Made by a program: the position numbers and the translations under genes
Part shown: positions 1 through 10,062 of the stretch, piece by piece
How positions within the stretch are numbered: the first letter of the stretch is position 1
Layout: the number at the start of each line of letters is the position of its first letter
The notes under the pieces: generated by a model
Databases searched by the model: none
What the model was told of the DNA's origin: nothing
What the model saw: the letters and a program-made list of their open reading frames with translations, nothing else
From: Candidatus Pantoea bituminis
Lineage (GTDB): Bacteria > Pseudomonadota > Gammaproteobacteria > Enterobacterales > Enterobacteriaceae
Length of the DNA: 64,000 nt
Direction: 5' to 3'
NCBI RefSeq assembly: GCF_018842675.1
Contig: NZ_JAGTWO010000004.1
Location: 3,410,001 to 3,474,000, forward strand

Positions 1-383
1 TTCATTAGCACCGTGCTGTGTAGCAGAGCCGGCGGCAATTGGGTATGTTCACGCAGCGGCCAGGCCACGTTTTCATAGACGGTAAGATCGGTGAACAACG
101 CGCCAGACTGAAACAACATGCTCATTTTTTTACGCGCTTCGTACAATTTAGCGCGTGAAAGCGTGGGGATATTTTCGCCACGGAACCAGATTTCTCCGCC
201 ATCAGGCTGAAGCTGGCCGCCAATCAAGCGTAGCAACGTAGTTTTACCTATCCCCGATGGTCCCATTATCGCCGTCACCTTACCTTTCGGCACCGTGAGC
301 GAAATGTCATCAAAGATTTTGCGATCTCCGCGCGAAAAACTCACGCCACGAACCTCTACCAGATTCGTTTGCTGCTGGATCAT
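1..383 (-). CDS. mlaF: MlaF, ABC ATPase of the phospholipid transport system (partial)
   Basis: The 5' part of the gene is read leftward from an ATG at 381-383; the rest lies beyond the left edge. The visible 127 residues contain the Walker A motif GPSGIGKTT at about residue 41 and a Q-loop region (LFQSGALF). MlaF is the cytoplasmic ATPase that, with MlaE, MlaD and MlaB, moves phospholipids between the inner membrane and MlaC to keep outer-membrane lipid asymmetry. It is divergent from yrbG, as in E. coli, and the 226 bp between them must hold both promoters. Assignment rests on similarity and neighbours; the signature motif and Walker B are not visible. Confidence 0.9.
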   Translation of the reverse strand, partial: MIQQQTNLVEVRGVSFSRGDRKIFDDISLTVPKGKVTAIMGPSGIGKTTLLRLIGGQLQPDGGEIWFRGENIPTLSRAKLYEARKKMSMLFQSGALFTDLTVYENVAWPLREHTQLPPALLHSTVLM

Positions 384-609
384 TCTTACCTCTTATGCAG
401 ATCGGGCGTAAACATGGGGTACGATGGTAGCCTGTTCAACCTTGTTGCACGATAGCTTTACAGAAACTTACCGCTAAGATTTAGCGAAAACGGGCATAAA
501 ATTTACTTTTGTCGTTTAGGCGGTCAAAATCAGCGCCTGTTTCAGCACACAGAATCTTAAATCAGTCGGACAAGGCGTGCCGACCCCGATTTACACGCAA
601 GGATTTTTA

Positions 610-1590
610 ATGTTCGTAGCTACCGCACTGCTGATTATCGGTCTGCTTTTACTGGCTTATGGTGCCGATCGTCTGGTGTTTAGCGCCTCGATTCTCTGCC
701 GCTCATTTGGCATACCACCGTTGATTATAGGCATGACGGTGGTCGGCATGGGTACGTCGTTGCCAGAAATCATTCTCTCCTTCTCAGCGGCGCAGCATGG
801 TCAAATGGATCTCGCTGTTGGCACCGCGCTGGGCTCGAACATTACTAATATATTGCTGATCTTGGGAGGAGCGGCTTTACTGCACCCGCTGACTGTCCAT
901 TCAAATCTGATTCGCCGCGAACTGCCGCTAATGCTGCTGGTCTCATTACTGAGCGGTATTATGCTGTTTGATAATCATCTTAGTCGACTTGATGGTCTGG
1001 GATTGATTGCCATTGCCGCCCTCTATTTGATCGTGGTGATCCGCATTGCTCGTAAAGCCGAACTTAATAACAATGACACGTTAACGCGTGAACAATTGGC
1101 TGAACTGCCACGCGAAGAGGGCAATAACACGGTGGCCTTTCTCTGGCTGGCCGTTGCGCTGATTATTTTACCGATGTCGACACGTATGGTGATCGATAAC
1201 GCCACGGTATTTGCAGACTATTTTGGCGTCAGTGAACTCGTCATGGGCTTGACGATAATTGCAGTCGGCACCAGTTTGCCAGAGCTGGCCACCGTCATCG
1301 CAGGTGCGCTGAAAGGTGAAGATGATATCGCTATCGGTAATCTGATCGGTGCCAACATTTATAATATTGCCATTGTGCTGGGCCTGCCGGCACTGATGCA
1401 TCCTGGCAGCGTAGATTATCACGCCTTCGCACGTGATTATTGGGTCATGCTCGGCGTAAGCGCCCTCTTTGCCCTGCTTTGCTTACTGCGCCGCCGCCGT
1501 ATAGGCCGCACCGCAGGCACACTTTTACTCTGTGGGTTCATCGTCTGGGTTACGCTGCTGTGGTTACAGCCGGCGTTTATAGACGGATAA
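610..1590 (+). CDS. yrbG: YrbG, inner-membrane Ca2+/Na+:H+ antiporter family protein
   Basis: A 326-residue polytopic membrane protein of the CaCA (calcium/cation antiporter) family. The two internally repeated alpha motifs are visible: GMGTSLPEIILS in the first half and AVGTSLPELATV in the second, each followed by a GxxxGSN or GxxxGAN element (ALGSNITN, LIGANIYN). I chose the ATG at 610 because AAGGA lies about 7 nt upstream and the protein then matches the E. coli length; an upstream in-frame Met at 577 is less likely. It starts the yrbG-kdsD-kdsC-lptC-lptA-lptB run. The physiological substrate in enterobacteria is not firmly known. Confidence 0.92.
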   Translation: MFVATALLIIGLLLLAYGADRLVFSASILCRSFGIPPLIIGMTVVGMGTSLPEIILSFSAAQHGQMDLAVGTALGSNITNILLILGGAALLHPLTVHSNLIRRELPLMLLVSLLSGIMLFDNHLSRLDGLGLIAIAALYLIVVIRIARKAELNNNDTLTREQLAELPREEGNNTVAFLWLAVALIILPMSTRMVIDNATVFADYFGVSELVMGLTIIAVGTSLPELATVIAGALKGEDDIAIGNLIGANIYNIAIVLGLPALMHPGSVDYHAFARDYWVMLGVSALFALLCLLRRRRIGRTAGTLLLCGFIVWVTLLWLQPAFIDG

Positions 1591-1606
1591 AAAGGACAGA
1601 TTTGCC

Positions 1607-2593
1607 ATGTCACATCAGCAATCGATCGGTGATTTTGATTTCCAGCAAGCAGGAAAAGCGGTGCTGCGCATTGAGCGTGAAGGACTGGAACAACTCGACC
1701 AATATATCAATGAGGATTTCGCGCGTGCTTGCGCCATGATTTTCGCCTGTAAAGGCAAAGTTGTGGTCATGGGAATGGGCAAATCGGGTCATATCGGTAA
1801 AAAGATGGCAGCAACGTTTGCCAGCACCGGTACCCCGGCATTTTTTGTTCATCCTGGCGAAGCCAGTCATGGCGATCTTGGCATGGTGAGCAGCAATGAT
1901 GTTGTCATTGCCATTTCAAACAGCGGTGAGTCTAACGAAATTCTGGCGTTGATCCCGGTGATCAAGCGTCAAAAAATTAAACTCATTTGCATGACTAGCC
2001 GCGCTGAAAGCGCCATGGGACGCGTGGCGGATGTGCATTTATGTATCAAGGTGCCGCAGGAAGCTTGTCCGCTCGGCCTTGCGCCCACCACCAGTACTAC
2101 CGCCACCCTGGTCATGGGTGATGCATTAGCCGTTGCGCTATTAGAAGCACGCGGTTTCACGCCTGAAGATTTCGCCCTTTCACATCCAGGCGGCGCGTTG
2201 GGTCGCAAACTGCTGCTGCATGTCAGTGATATTATGCACAGCGGTGATGAAATGCCGCATGTCACGCACGACGCTTCTCTGCGTGATGCGCTGCTGGAAA
2301 TTACACGTAAAAACCTCGGGTTAACCGTTATCGTTAACGATCTGATGAAAATTGAAGGCATCTTTACCGATGGTGATTTACGCCGCATCTTCGACATGGG
2401 CATCGATTTCCAGCGGGCAACCATTGCAGAAGTAATGACGCGTGGCGGCATTCGCGTTCGCCCTAATGTCCTGGCGGTGGATGCCTTGAATTTGATGCAA
2501 ACCAAAAACATCACCGCGCTACTGGTGGCCGATGACGATCGTCTGCTCGGTGTGGTACATATGCATGACATGCTGCGCGCAGGCGTGGTCTGA
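1607..2593 (+). CDS. kdsD: D-arabinose 5-phosphate isomerase KdsD
   Basis: KdsD interconverts D-ribulose 5-phosphate and D-arabinose 5-phosphate, the first step toward Kdo for the LPS inner core, in the cytosol. The 328 residues contain an N-terminal SIS sugar-isomerase domain (MGMGKSGHIGKK near residue 55 and the phosphate-binding AISNSGES near residue 105) and two C-terminal CBS domains starting near residue 205. Length equals the E. coli enzyme. It lies 16 bp after yrbG and 13 bp before kdsC, so it is probably co-transcribed with the enzyme that acts two steps later. Confidence 0.96.
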   Translation: MSHQQSIGDFDFQQAGKAVLRIEREGLEQLDQYINEDFARACAMIFACKGKVVVMGMGKSGHIGKKMAATFASTGTPAFFVHPGEASHGDLGMVSSNDVVIAISNSGESNEILALIPVIKRQKIKLICMTSRAESAMGRVADVHLCIKVPQEACPLGLAPTTSTTATLVMGDALAVALLEARGFTPEDFALSHPGGALGRKLLLHVSDIMHSGDEMPHVTHDASLRDALLEITRKNLGLTVIVNDLMKIEGIFTDGDLRRIFDMGIDFQRATIAEVMTRGGIRVRPNVLAVDALNLMQTKNITALLVADDDRLLGVVHMHDMLRAGVV

Positions 2594-2606
2594 ACAGGAA
2601 AAGAGA

Positions 2607-3173
2607 ATGCCGTTAGAAAGTGCCACCGTTGAAACGTGTTACGGACCGGTTAGTGCCGCTGTAATGGCGCGCGCCAGTAAGATTCGTTTGCTGATTTGTG
2701 ATGTTGATGGCGTGATGTCAGATGGCGTCATTTACATGGGAAATAACGGTGAAGAGCTGAAGGCTTTCAATGTCCGCGACGGTTACGGCATTCGCTGCCT
2801 GCTGACCTCCGATGTAGAAGTGGCTATTATAACCGGCCGCAACGCTCGACTGATGGAAGATCGCTGCAAAACCCTCGGCATACGTCATCTTTATCAGGGC
2901 CAGTCGGATAAGCTTTTGGCCTATCGTGAACTTCTGGATAAACTGTCTCTTTCTGATGAACAGGTTGCCTACATCGGTGACGATCTCATCGACTGGCCGG
3001 TTATGGCCAAAGTAGGTCTGAGTGTTGCCGTTGCAGATGCACATCCTGTTTTACTGCCACGCGCCAATTACGTGACGCGTATCGCCGGTGGACGCGGTGC
3101 GGTACGTGAATTATGCGATCTGATCTTAATGGCGCAAGATAAATTTGAGGATGCCAAAGGGCAATCGGTATGA
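2607..3173 (+). CDS. kdsC: Kdo-8-phosphate phosphatase KdsC
   Basis: KdsC removes phosphate from 3-deoxy-D-manno-octulosonate 8-phosphate to give free Kdo. It is a C0-type HAD phosphatase: the nucleophile motif DVDGV (near residue 33) and the late Asp pair in YIGDDLIDWPVM are intact, and there is no cap domain. The ATG at 2607 follows AGGAAAAGAGA and gives 188 residues, the usual length. The last codons overlap lptC by 4 bp, which suggests translational coupling. Confidence 0.96.
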   Translation: MPLESATVETCYGPVSAAVMARASKIRLLICDVDGVMSDGVIYMGNNGEELKAFNVRDGYGIRCLLTSDVEVAIITGRNARLMEDRCKTLGIRHLYQGQSDKLLAYRELLDKLSLSDEQVAYIGDDLIDWPVMAKVGLSVAVADAHPVLLPRANYVTRIAGGRGAVRELCDLILMAQDKFEDAKGQSV

Positions 3174-3745
3174 GTAAAAGCAGGCGTTGGATAACGCTGA
3201 TTCTGACTTTGATTGCACTGGTTCTTATCGGCTGGAATCTGACTAATCAGGACGACACTAGCGCGCCCGTTGCTAACGATCAGGCGCCAACTTACACCAG
3301 CGCAGACTCCAATACGGTGGTGTATAACCCGCAAGGTGCCCTGACGTACAAGCTGGTTTCAGACAAGGTGACCTACTTTTCAGTCGATGAGTTGAGCTGG
3401 TTCGATAATCCAGTGATGACCACTTACGATGAAAACAAAGTGCCAACCTGGTCGGTACGCGCAGATAAAGCAAAGCTGACCAAAGATCGTATGCTTTATC
3501 TGTATGGACATGTTGAGCTCACTACGCTGACGCAGGATTCTCAGCTTCAGCGTATCAAAACTGACAATGCTCAAGTGAACCTTGTCAGTCAGGACGTGAC
3601 GTCTGACGACCAGGTAACGCTCTATGGCCGCAGCTTTAACTCTACCGGCATGAAAATGCGCGGTAATTTACGGACAAAAAACGCCGAGTTAATCGAAAAG
3701 GTCAAAACTTCTTATGAAATTCAAAATGAACAAAAACAGCCTTAA
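3170..3745 (+). CDS. lptC: LPS transport protein LptC
   Basis: A bitopic inner-membrane protein of the Lpt bridge that accepts LPS from LptB2FG and passes it to LptA. One N-terminal transmembrane helix (residues about 7-23) is followed by a periplasmic beta-jellyroll domain; the length of 191 residues equals E. coli LptC. The ATG overlaps the kdsC stop, and its 3' end overlaps lptA by 32 bp, so these genes form one tight translational unit. Confidence 0.95.
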   Translation: MSKSRRWITLILTLIALVLIGWNLTNQDDTSAPVANDQAPTYTSADSNTVVYNPQGALTYKLVSDKVTYFSVDELSWFDNPVMTTYDENKVPTWSVRADKAKLTKDRMLYLYGHVELTTLTQDSQLQRIKTDNAQVNLVSQDVTSDDQVTLYGRSFNSTGMKMRGNLRTKNAELIEKVKTSYEIQNEQKQP

Positions 3746-4267
3746 GTATTTACTGGCCAGCGTGCTGCTTGCGACCAGTGTTCCAGCGCTGGCCTTGACC
3801 GGTGACTCGGATAAACCCGTGAATATCGATTCGCAGAACCAGGCGCTGGATCTGCAAGGCAACGTGGCCACCTTTACCGGCAATGTTATCGTGACGCAAG
3901 GCTCGATCAAAATCACTGCGGACAAAGTGGTGGTTACGCGTCCTGGCGGCGACAGCAAGAAAACCATTGTTGATGCTTACGGTAACCCCGCCACTTTCTA
4001 TCAAATGCAGGACAGCGGCAAACCGGTTCAGGGCCATGCCTCAAAATTGCATTACGAACTGGCCAACGATTTTGTTGAGTTGACTGGCAATGCGTACATC
4101 GAACAGCAAGACAGCAACATCAAAGGCGATCGCATAACGTATCTGGTTAAAGAACAAAAAATGCAGGCGTACAGTCAGGGTCAAAGTAAACGAGTGACCA
4201 CCGTGCTGGTGCCATCGCAGTTGCAAGATAAGCAAGGTTCGTCCAACAGCGGAAAAAGAGTAACTGA
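3714..4267 (+). CDS. lptA: LPS transport periplasmic protein LptA (frameshift near the 3' end)
   Basis: LptA oligomers form the periplasmic bridge carrying LPS from LptC to LptD. The protein has a Sec signal peptide ending about at ALA (residue 27) and the conserved core with [22 protein letters not shown] and ATFYQMQD. As written, the frame runs to 4313 and through the start of lptB. Adding one A to the A5 run at 4253-4257 gives a stop at 4265-4267, a C-terminus GKKSN and 184 residues, next to 185 in E. coli. I take the long reading as an error. A 5 bp gap then separates it from lptB. Confidence 0.9.
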
Positions 4268-4272
4268 TAGCT

Positions 4273-4996
4273 ATGGCCACATTAATCGCAGAAAATCTGG
4301 CGAAGGCATATAAAGGCCGTCGCGTGGTAGAAGACGTTAGTCTGCAAGTGAAGTCCGGCGAGATTGTCGGCCTGCTGGGTCCCAATGGTGCGGGCAAGAC
4401 CACGACTTTTTATATGGTCGTGGGCATTGTGCCGCGCGATGCGGGCCGCATTATCATTGATGATGAAGATATCAGTATCCTGCCGCTGCATGCGCGCGCG
4501 TCGTGGCATCGGGTATCTTCCTCAGGAAGCGTCCATTTTTCGCCGCCTGAGCGTGTTCGACAATCTCATGGCGGTGTTACAGATCCGTGATGATCTGACT
4601 GAAGAGCAACGTCAGGATCGTGCTAACGAGCTGATGGAAGAGTTCCACATCGAACACCTGCGTGACAGCATGGGACAGGCATTGTCTGGGGGTGAACGTC
4701 GTCGCGTCGAAATTGCGCGTGCCCTGGCCGCAAATCCAAAATTTATTCTGTTAGATGAACCGTTTGCCGGTGTTGACCCCATCTCAGTTATCGACATCAA
4801 AAAGATCATTGAACACTTGCGTGATAGCGGCCTTGGCGTGCTAATCACCGACCACAACGTTCGTGAAACGCTGGCGGTATGTGAACGCGCCTATATCGTG
4901 AGCCAAGGTCACTTGATTGCCCACGGCACGCCTACAGAAATTCTTGCAGATGAGCAAGTTAAGCGGGTTTATTTGGGCGAAGAGTTCAGACTCTGA
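4273..4996 (+). CDS. lptB: LPS export ABC ATPase LptB (frameshifted in this sequence)
   Basis: LptB is the cytoplasmic ATPase dimer that powers LPS extraction by LptFG. Walker [10 protein letters not shown] (residue about 38), the signature LSGGERRR, Walker B FILLDEPF and the H-loop ITDHNV are all present, but in two frames. The break is in the GC alternation at about 4491-4500: the first frame turns to nonsense after LHARA, and the second resumes at RRGIGYLPQ. Restoring two bases gives 241 residues, the E. coli length. LptB is essential, so a real break is unlikely. Confidence 0.93.
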
Positions 4997-5044
4997 TAAG
5001 GTGTCGCTAACACTGACGTTTGCTGAGGAAAATCAATCCTGTCT

Positions 5045-6477
5045 ATGAAGCAAGGTTTACAACTCAGGCTCAGCCAACAGCTGGCGATGACACCACAGCT
5101 GCAACAGGCCATTCGTCTGCTGCAGCTTTCAACGCTTGAACTTCAGCAAGAGCTACAACTCGCGCTGGAAAGTAATCCGCTGCTTGAACAAACCGATCTG
5201 CACGACGAAGTTGATTCCCGCGAATATCAAGAAGCCGAAGCGCTGGATACACGTGAAGCGTTAGAGCAGAAAGATATGCCGGAAGAGCTGCCGCTTGATG
5301 CAACCTGGGACGAGATTTATACCGCAGGCACGCCTTCAGGCACCGGAACCGATTATCAAGATGATGAATTGCCTATTTATCAAGGCGAAACAACACAATC
5401 ATTGCAAGATTATTTGATGTGGCAGGTGGGATTAACACCTTTTACCGATAACGATCGCGCGATTGCGACCTCCATTGTCGATGCCATCGATGATACCGGG
5501 TATCTTACCGTTTCGCTTGAAGAGATCCTCGACAGCATCGGCAATGAAGAGCTTGAGCTTGATGAGGTTGAGGCCGTATTAAAACGTATCCAACGTTTTG
5601 ATCCCATCGGCGTTGGCGCTCGTGACTTGCGTGATTGCTTACTGGTGCAGCTTTCACAATATGCTCCTGATACGCTGATGCTGGCAGAAGCGCGACTGAT
5701 CGTTAGCAACCACCTCGACTTATTGGCTAATCACGATTTCCGCAGTCTGATGCGCGTAACGCGTTTAAAAGAAGATGTGTTGAAAGAGGCCATGCAGCTG
5801 ATCCAATCACTGGATCCGCGTCCTGGCCAATCGGTGAATACCGGCGAACCTGAGTATGTGATTCCCGACGTGCTGGTACGTAAAGTCGGCACACGCTGGA
5901 CAGTGGATCTCAACGCTGACAGCGTGCCACGTTTAAAGATCAACCAGCAATATGCTGCGATGGGGGTTCATCGCGCAACGACAGCGATAATCAATTTATT
6001 CGTAGTAATTTGCAGGAAGCAAAGTGGCTAATTAAAAGCCTGGAAAGCCGCAACGATACGTTGCTAAAAGTGACTCGTTGTATTGTTGAACAACAACACG
6101 CTTTTTTTGAACAAGGCGAAGAGTTTATGCGTCCAATGGTATTGGCAGATATTGCGCAAGCCGTTGAAATGCATGAATCGACAATTTCCCGCGTTACCAC
6201 GCAAAAATATTTACATAGCCCGCGTGGCATCTTTGAATTGAAGTATTTTTTCTCCAGTCACGTGAATACCGAAGGTGGCGGCGAAGCATCGTCTACTGCG
6301 ATTCGTGCATTGGTCAAAAAATTAATTTCGGCGGAAAATCCTGCCAAGCCCTTGAGCGACAGTAAGCTCACCTCCATGTTATCTGAACAAGGGATCATGG
6401 TGGCGCGTCGAACCGTCGCTAAGTACCGCGAGTCTTTATCCATCCCGCCATCGAACCAGCGTAAACAGCTGGTTTGA
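5045..6477 (+). CDS. rpoN: RNA polymerase sigma-54 factor RpoN (frameshifted in this sequence)
   Basis: Sigma-54 directs transcription of nitrogen-regulated and other enhancer-dependent genes. The Gln/Leu-rich region I ([20 protein letters not shown]), the core-binding region, the helix-turn-helix and the RpoN box [12 protein letters not shown] near the C-terminus are all visible. The frame breaks at the G5 run 5962-5966; one extra G joins the N-terminal frame to the downstream one ([12 protein letters not shown]) and gives 477 residues, exactly the E. coli length. It lies 48 bp after lptB and 21 bp before hpf. Confidence 0.95.
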
Positions 6478-6498
6478 CAGAAATGAGAAGGAAGACCT

Positions 6499-6786
6499 AT
6501 GCAGCTGAACCTCACTGGGCAACATGTCGAAATCACCGAACCTCTGCGTGAATTCGTTAACGGTAAGTTTGCCAAACTGGAACACTACTTTGATCGTATC
6601 AATCAGGTTTATATTATTCTGAAAGTCGAGAAGGTCAATCAAATTGCCGAGGCGACTTTACACGTCAGCGGTGGCGAACTGCACGCCACGTCGGAAGCGG
6701 AAGATATGTATGCGGCTATTGACGGTTTGATTGATAAACTCACCCGTCAACTGACCAAACACAAAGACAAACTGAAAAAACACTAA
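6499..6786 (+). CDS. hpf: Ribosome hibernation promoting factor Hpf
   Basis: A 95-residue short-form HPF, which binds the 30S decoding channel and promotes 100S dimer formation in stationary phase. The start MQLNLTGQHVEITEPLREFV and a Lys-rich tail (KHKDKLKKH) are typical. A strong ribosome binding site (GAAGGAAG) precedes the ATG. It lies 21 bp after rpoN, as in E. coli (yhbH). A hairpin at 6831-6855 separates it from ptsN. Confidence 0.96.
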   Translation: MQLNLTGQHVEITEPLREFVNGKFAKLEHYFDRINQVYIILKVEKVNQIAEATLHVSGGELHATSEAEDMYAAIDGLIDKLTRQLTKHKDKLKKH

Positions 6787-6830
6787 CCTTCACGCTGGTT
6801 AAGCGCTTAACGCGCTAGAGCGCACAGGAT

Positions 6831-6855
6831 GGGGCGGATTAACCGCCCCGTTTTG
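6831..6855 (+). terminator. Hairpin terminator or attenuator between hpf and ptsN
   Basis: GGGGCGG and CCGCCCC form a perfect 7 bp stem with a 5 nt loop (ATTAA), followed by GTTTT. The U-tract is short, so it probably gives partial readthrough into ptsN rather than complete termination. Confidence 0.6.
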
Positions 6856-6936
6856 TCATCTAAGCCAGCGCCATCTGACGTCAACATAGCGGTTATATGC
6901 GAACGTGAGTGGCTAAGTGAACTCGCAAGTGAAACG

Positions 6937-7419
6937 ATGATGAACAACGATCTGACACTGGAATTGAGCTCCGTACTTTCGCTGGACTGCACCCGCAGCA
7001 GCGTACATTGCCAGAGCAAAAAACGGGCGCTGGAAATTATCAGCGAACTGGCCGCCAAGCAGCTCAACCTGCCGCACCAAACGCTTTTCGAAGCAATTCT
7101 TACCCGTGAGCGCATGGGAAGCACCGGTATTGGCAATGGAATTGCGATTCCTCACGGCAAGCTGGATGAAGATACATTGCGCGCGGTAGGCGTGTTCATT
7201 AGTCTTGAACAGCCCATCGCCTTTGACGCGGTGGATAATCAGCCGGTCGATCTGTTGTTTGCCCTTCTGGTTCCCGCAGATCAATGCAAAACGCACTTGC
7301 ATACTCTTTCACTGGTGGCGAAAAGACTGGCAGATAAAACCGTCTGTCGTCGCCTGCGAGCGGCGCAAAGTAATGAAGAGCTCTACGCGATTATTACAGA
7401 AGGCCAGTCAGAACAGTAA
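6937..7419 (+). CDS. ptsN: Nitrogen-PTS enzyme IIA, PtsN (EIIA-Ntr)
   Basis: PtsN is the terminal phospho-acceptor of the nitrogen PTS (PtsP-NPr-PtsN); its phosphorylation state controls K+ transport (TrkA, KdpD) and other targets. The active-site His is in the conserved GIAIPHGKL, about residue 73. Of several upstream Met codons I chose the first of the pair at 6937, which aligns with E. coli and gives 160 residues. It is 47 bp upstream of rapZ and in the same unit as npr. Confidence 0.95.
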   Translation: MMNNDLTLELSSVLSLDCTRSSVHCQSKKRALEIISELAAKQLNLPHQTLFEAILTRERMGSTGIGNGIAIPHGKLDEDTLRAVGVFISLEQPIAFDAVDNQPVDLLFALLVPADQCKTHLHTLSLVAKRLADKTVCRRLRAAQSNEELYAIITEGQSEQ

Positions 7420-7466
7420 AGCGTCTTTACCGGCCCGGTGCCGGTTTTAAAACGGGAGAGAAGGTC

Positions 7467-8320
7467 ATGGTGCTGATGATCGTTAGCGGTCGGTCAGGCT
7501 CAGGAAAATCAGTGGCGTTGCGCGCACTGGAAGACATGGGGTTTTACTGCGTCGATAATCTGCCGGTGGTCTTGCTGCCGGAGTTAGCAAACTCGTTGGC
7601 AGAACGCAACATCTCCGCTGCTGTCAGCATTGATGTGCGTAACATGCCAGAATCGCCGGAAATCTTCGAAACCGCTCTGAATAATCTGCCTGATACGTTT
7701 TCACCGCAGCTGCTGTTTCTCGACGCTGATCGTAATACGTTGATTCGCCGCTACAGCGATACGCGTCGTTTGCACCCTCTTTCCAGCAAAAACTTGTCGC
7801 TGGAAAGTGCCATTGACGAAGAGAGCGATCTGCTGGAGCCGCTACGCTCGCGTGCCGATTTAATTATCGATACGTCAGAAATGTCCGTGCATGAACTGGC
7901 TGAAATGCTGCGTACCCGTCTGCTGGGCAAGCGCGAACGCGAACTGACCATGGTATTTGAGTCGTTTGGCTTCAAGCATGGTATTCCGATAGATGCTGAT
8001 TATGTCTTTGATGTTCGGTTCTTACCGAACCCGCATTGGGATCCCAAATTACGTCCGATGACCGGTCTTGACCGTCCGGTAGCGGCTTTTTTGGATCGCC
8101 ACACTGAAGTGCACAACTTTATCTATCAGACGCGTAGCTATCTTGAATTGTGGCTACCGATGCTGGAAACCAACAACCGCAGTTACCTAACCGTAGCCAT
8201 CGGTTGTACCGGGGAAAACACCGTTCAGTTTATATTGCTGAACAGCTAGCAGATTATTTCCGCTCCCGCGGTAAAAATGTACAGTCTCGTCATCGTACGT
8301 TGGAAAAACGCAAATCATGA
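7467..8320 (+). CDS. rapZ: RNase adapter protein RapZ (frameshifted near the 3' end)
   Basis: RapZ binds glucosamine-6-phosphate and the small RNA GlmZ, directing GlmZ to RNase E and so tuning GlmS synthesis. The N-terminal P-loop SGRSGSGKS (residue about 7) and the C-terminal RNA-binding part are present. The frame breaks after AIGCTG at the G4 run 8211-8214; one extra G restores [17 protein letters not shown] and the basic tail [11 protein letters not shown], giving 284 residues as in E. coli. The corrected stop at 8318-8320 overlaps the npr start. Confidence 0.94.
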
Positions 8321-8589
8321 CCGTCAAACAAACTGTAGAAATCAAAAATAAGCTGGGCATGCATGCGCGCCCGGCAATGAAGCTGTTTGAGTTGGTACAA
8401 AGTTTTGACGCAGAAGTACTATTACGCAATGAAGCGGGTACTGAAGCCGAAGCCAGTAGCGTTATTGCGTTACTGATGCTGGACTCTGCCAAAGGCGGCC
8501 ATATCGAAATTGAAGCCAGCGGCCCGGAAGAAATTCAGGCGCTAGCTGCTGTCATTGAGCTGTTTGAAGCGGGTTTTGACGAAGACTGA
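8317..8589 (+). CDS. npr: Phosphocarrier protein NPr
   Basis: NPr (PtsO) is the HPr-like carrier that takes phosphate from PtsP and hands it to PtsN. The 90 residues include the phosphorylatable His16 in [14 protein letters not shown]. The ATG overlaps the rapZ stop (ATGA). The gene ends right against the end of the convergent mtgA. In E. coli, yrbL lies between the two; here there is no room for it. Confidence 0.96.
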
Positions 8590-9309
8590 TTAATCCAGCT
8601 TATTGCGTTGCAGGAATCCCTCGCCGCCCAGCTGGCGCATTTGCCGCATGATCCATTGCTGACGTTGCCGGATATAACCTGAAGGCGCATCGGCACGAAA
8701 ACGAATAGGATTAGGCAGCACAGCAGCCAGCAGCGCGGCTTCCGACATACTGAGGCGGCTGGCGGGTTTATGAAAGAAACGCTGCGATGCCGCTTCAACG
8801 CCAAAGACTCCGTCCCCAAACTCAGCAATATTCAGGTAAACCGTCAGAATGCGGCGTTTGGTCCACACGGTTTCAATTCCCACGGTCAAACCGGCTTCCA
8901 GACCTTTACGCACCCAACTGCGTCCATCCCACAGAAACAGATTTTTGGCCGTTTGCTGTGACAGTGTAGATGCACCGCGCATTTTTTCATTGCTGTTATC
9001 CAACACAGACTCTATAGCTGCTACATCAAATCCCCAGTGCACCGGAAATTTTTGATCTTCTGATGCAATCACGGCTAATGCCATCCATGGTGAGATTTCG
9101 TCGTGCCCTACCCAATCCGAATGCGCCACATAATCGAACCGGCCATTTATCCAGGCGACCAGTTGTCGCTCAACCATCACGGCGGAAAAAGGAACCGGCA
9201 AAAACGAAAAAAGCACAATGCCTGCTACCCAAATCCCTAACCATGCCAACAGCATGCGGACAACAATGCGCTTAATACGTTGTCCGAGGCTTCCTTTATA
9301 CTTACTCAT
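8590..9309 (-). CDS. mtgA: Monofunctional peptidoglycan glycosyltransferase MtgA
   Basis: A GT51 transglycosylase that polymerises lipid II into glycan strands at the periplasmic face. Residues about 14-36 form the single membrane anchor. Catalytic motifs of GT51 follow: [12 protein letters not shown] with the essential Glu, [15 protein letters not shown], and [15 protein letters not shown]. The length of 239 residues is normal (242 in E. coli). It converges on npr with no intergenic space. Confidence 0.95.
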   Translation of the reverse strand: MSKYKGSLGQRIKRIVVRMLLAWLGIWVAGIVLFSFLPVPFSAVMVERQLVAWINGRFDYVAHSDWVGHDEISPWMALAVIASEDQKFPVHWGFDVAAIESVLDNSNEKMRGASTLSQQTAKNLFLWDGRSWVRKGLEAGLTVGIETVWTKRRILTVYLNIAEFGDGVFGVEAASQRFFHKPASRLSMSEAALLAAVLPNPIRFRADAPSGYIRQRQQWIMRQMRQLGGEGFLQRNKLD

Positions 9310-9757
9310 GCAATCTTCTCTTACTTGTTTTAGGCATTAATCAATTGCTGTAGAAATCACAGGCTTAAAATGGATTTATCAGGCAATAAAGCCAAACGAT
9401 ACGGGTTATTTTACAGACAGATTACGCAGTAAAATTGCAAATCAGCTTTAACAGATCCAGTTACTTCAAGCACTTCCAGCAAAAAGGAATCGGTTCCATT
9501 ACCCTGCTTCAGTTAGACTTTTTTCAAAAAAACACTTAACAATTTGTGATATACGCCATCATAAATGTTTCACTACACTTAACTATCGCAAAATGATTAG
9601 TTCGTTACTCTTCATTGATTGATCGATAAATTCTAAAGAATGTGCAAATTCCGATCTTTAATCCTTTTACTTTAAACAAAAAAGATTAAAGTTTTCACCT
9701 AACGTTAGACGGAAATCAATTGGTAGAACCTTTAACTGGAAATTTCTCTTTAAGGTT

Positions 9758-9773
9758 TCCAAAACGTTTTGGA
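9758..9773. promoter_or_regulatory. Perfect 16 bp palindrome with a central CG
   Basis: TCCAAAACGTTTTGGA is a perfect inverted repeat with a central CpG, the architecture of operators bound by LacI-family repressors. No gene starts right next to it; the nearest are mtgA (starts 9309, leftward) and arcZ (about 10067, rightward). The regulator is unknown. Confidence 0.35.
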
Positions 9774-10033
9774 TAACCCATGCCCGATGAAACATTTAGC
9801 TTTATTTTTTATAAACTTAACTAAGAAAATATCCCAATTTGCTGTGTGAGCGTTAAATTGCCGTTTGGCTTTTTCTTTTAAGCTTCTCAAGTGACGCAAA
9901 AGCGTGCAAAAACCCCACATCTGGTTAAAAATAAAGCAATGCATCGCAGAAATTAATTCCTTACTTGACTGTGTTGCCAAATTAATGTTTTCTGTATTTA
10001 AACGCTGCTCAACATCACACATTTTAATGAATC

Positions 10034-10062
10034 TTGTCACAAGTTAAGATGAATTTGCTAAG
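10034..10062 (+). promoter_or_regulatory. Probable arcZ promoter
   Basis: A good -35 box TTGTCA (10034-10039) lies about 33 nt upstream of the inferred ArcZ 5' end; the -10 (about 10056-10061, TGCTAA) is weak. GTTAA pentamers at 10043-10047 and 10074-10078 resemble ArcA half-sites. In E. coli, arcZ is repressed by phosphorylated ArcA, so ArcA control here is plausible but inferred. Confidence 0.4.

Noticed and set aside
3714..4313. An extended LptA overlapping lptB by 41 bp
   Set aside because: The extra tail is a product of one missing A at 4253-4257; the repaired frame ends in GKKSN at the normal length.
4273..4996. lptB, rpoN and groL as pseudogenes
   Set aside because: lptB and groL are essential, and in all three both halves are fully conserved with exact normal length after a one-step repair.
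9750..10040. A 96-codon frame on the minus strand between mtgA and arcZ
   Set aside because: No ribosome binding site, low-complexity AT-rich coding, overlaps the palindrome and arcZ promoter zone, and resembles no family I know.
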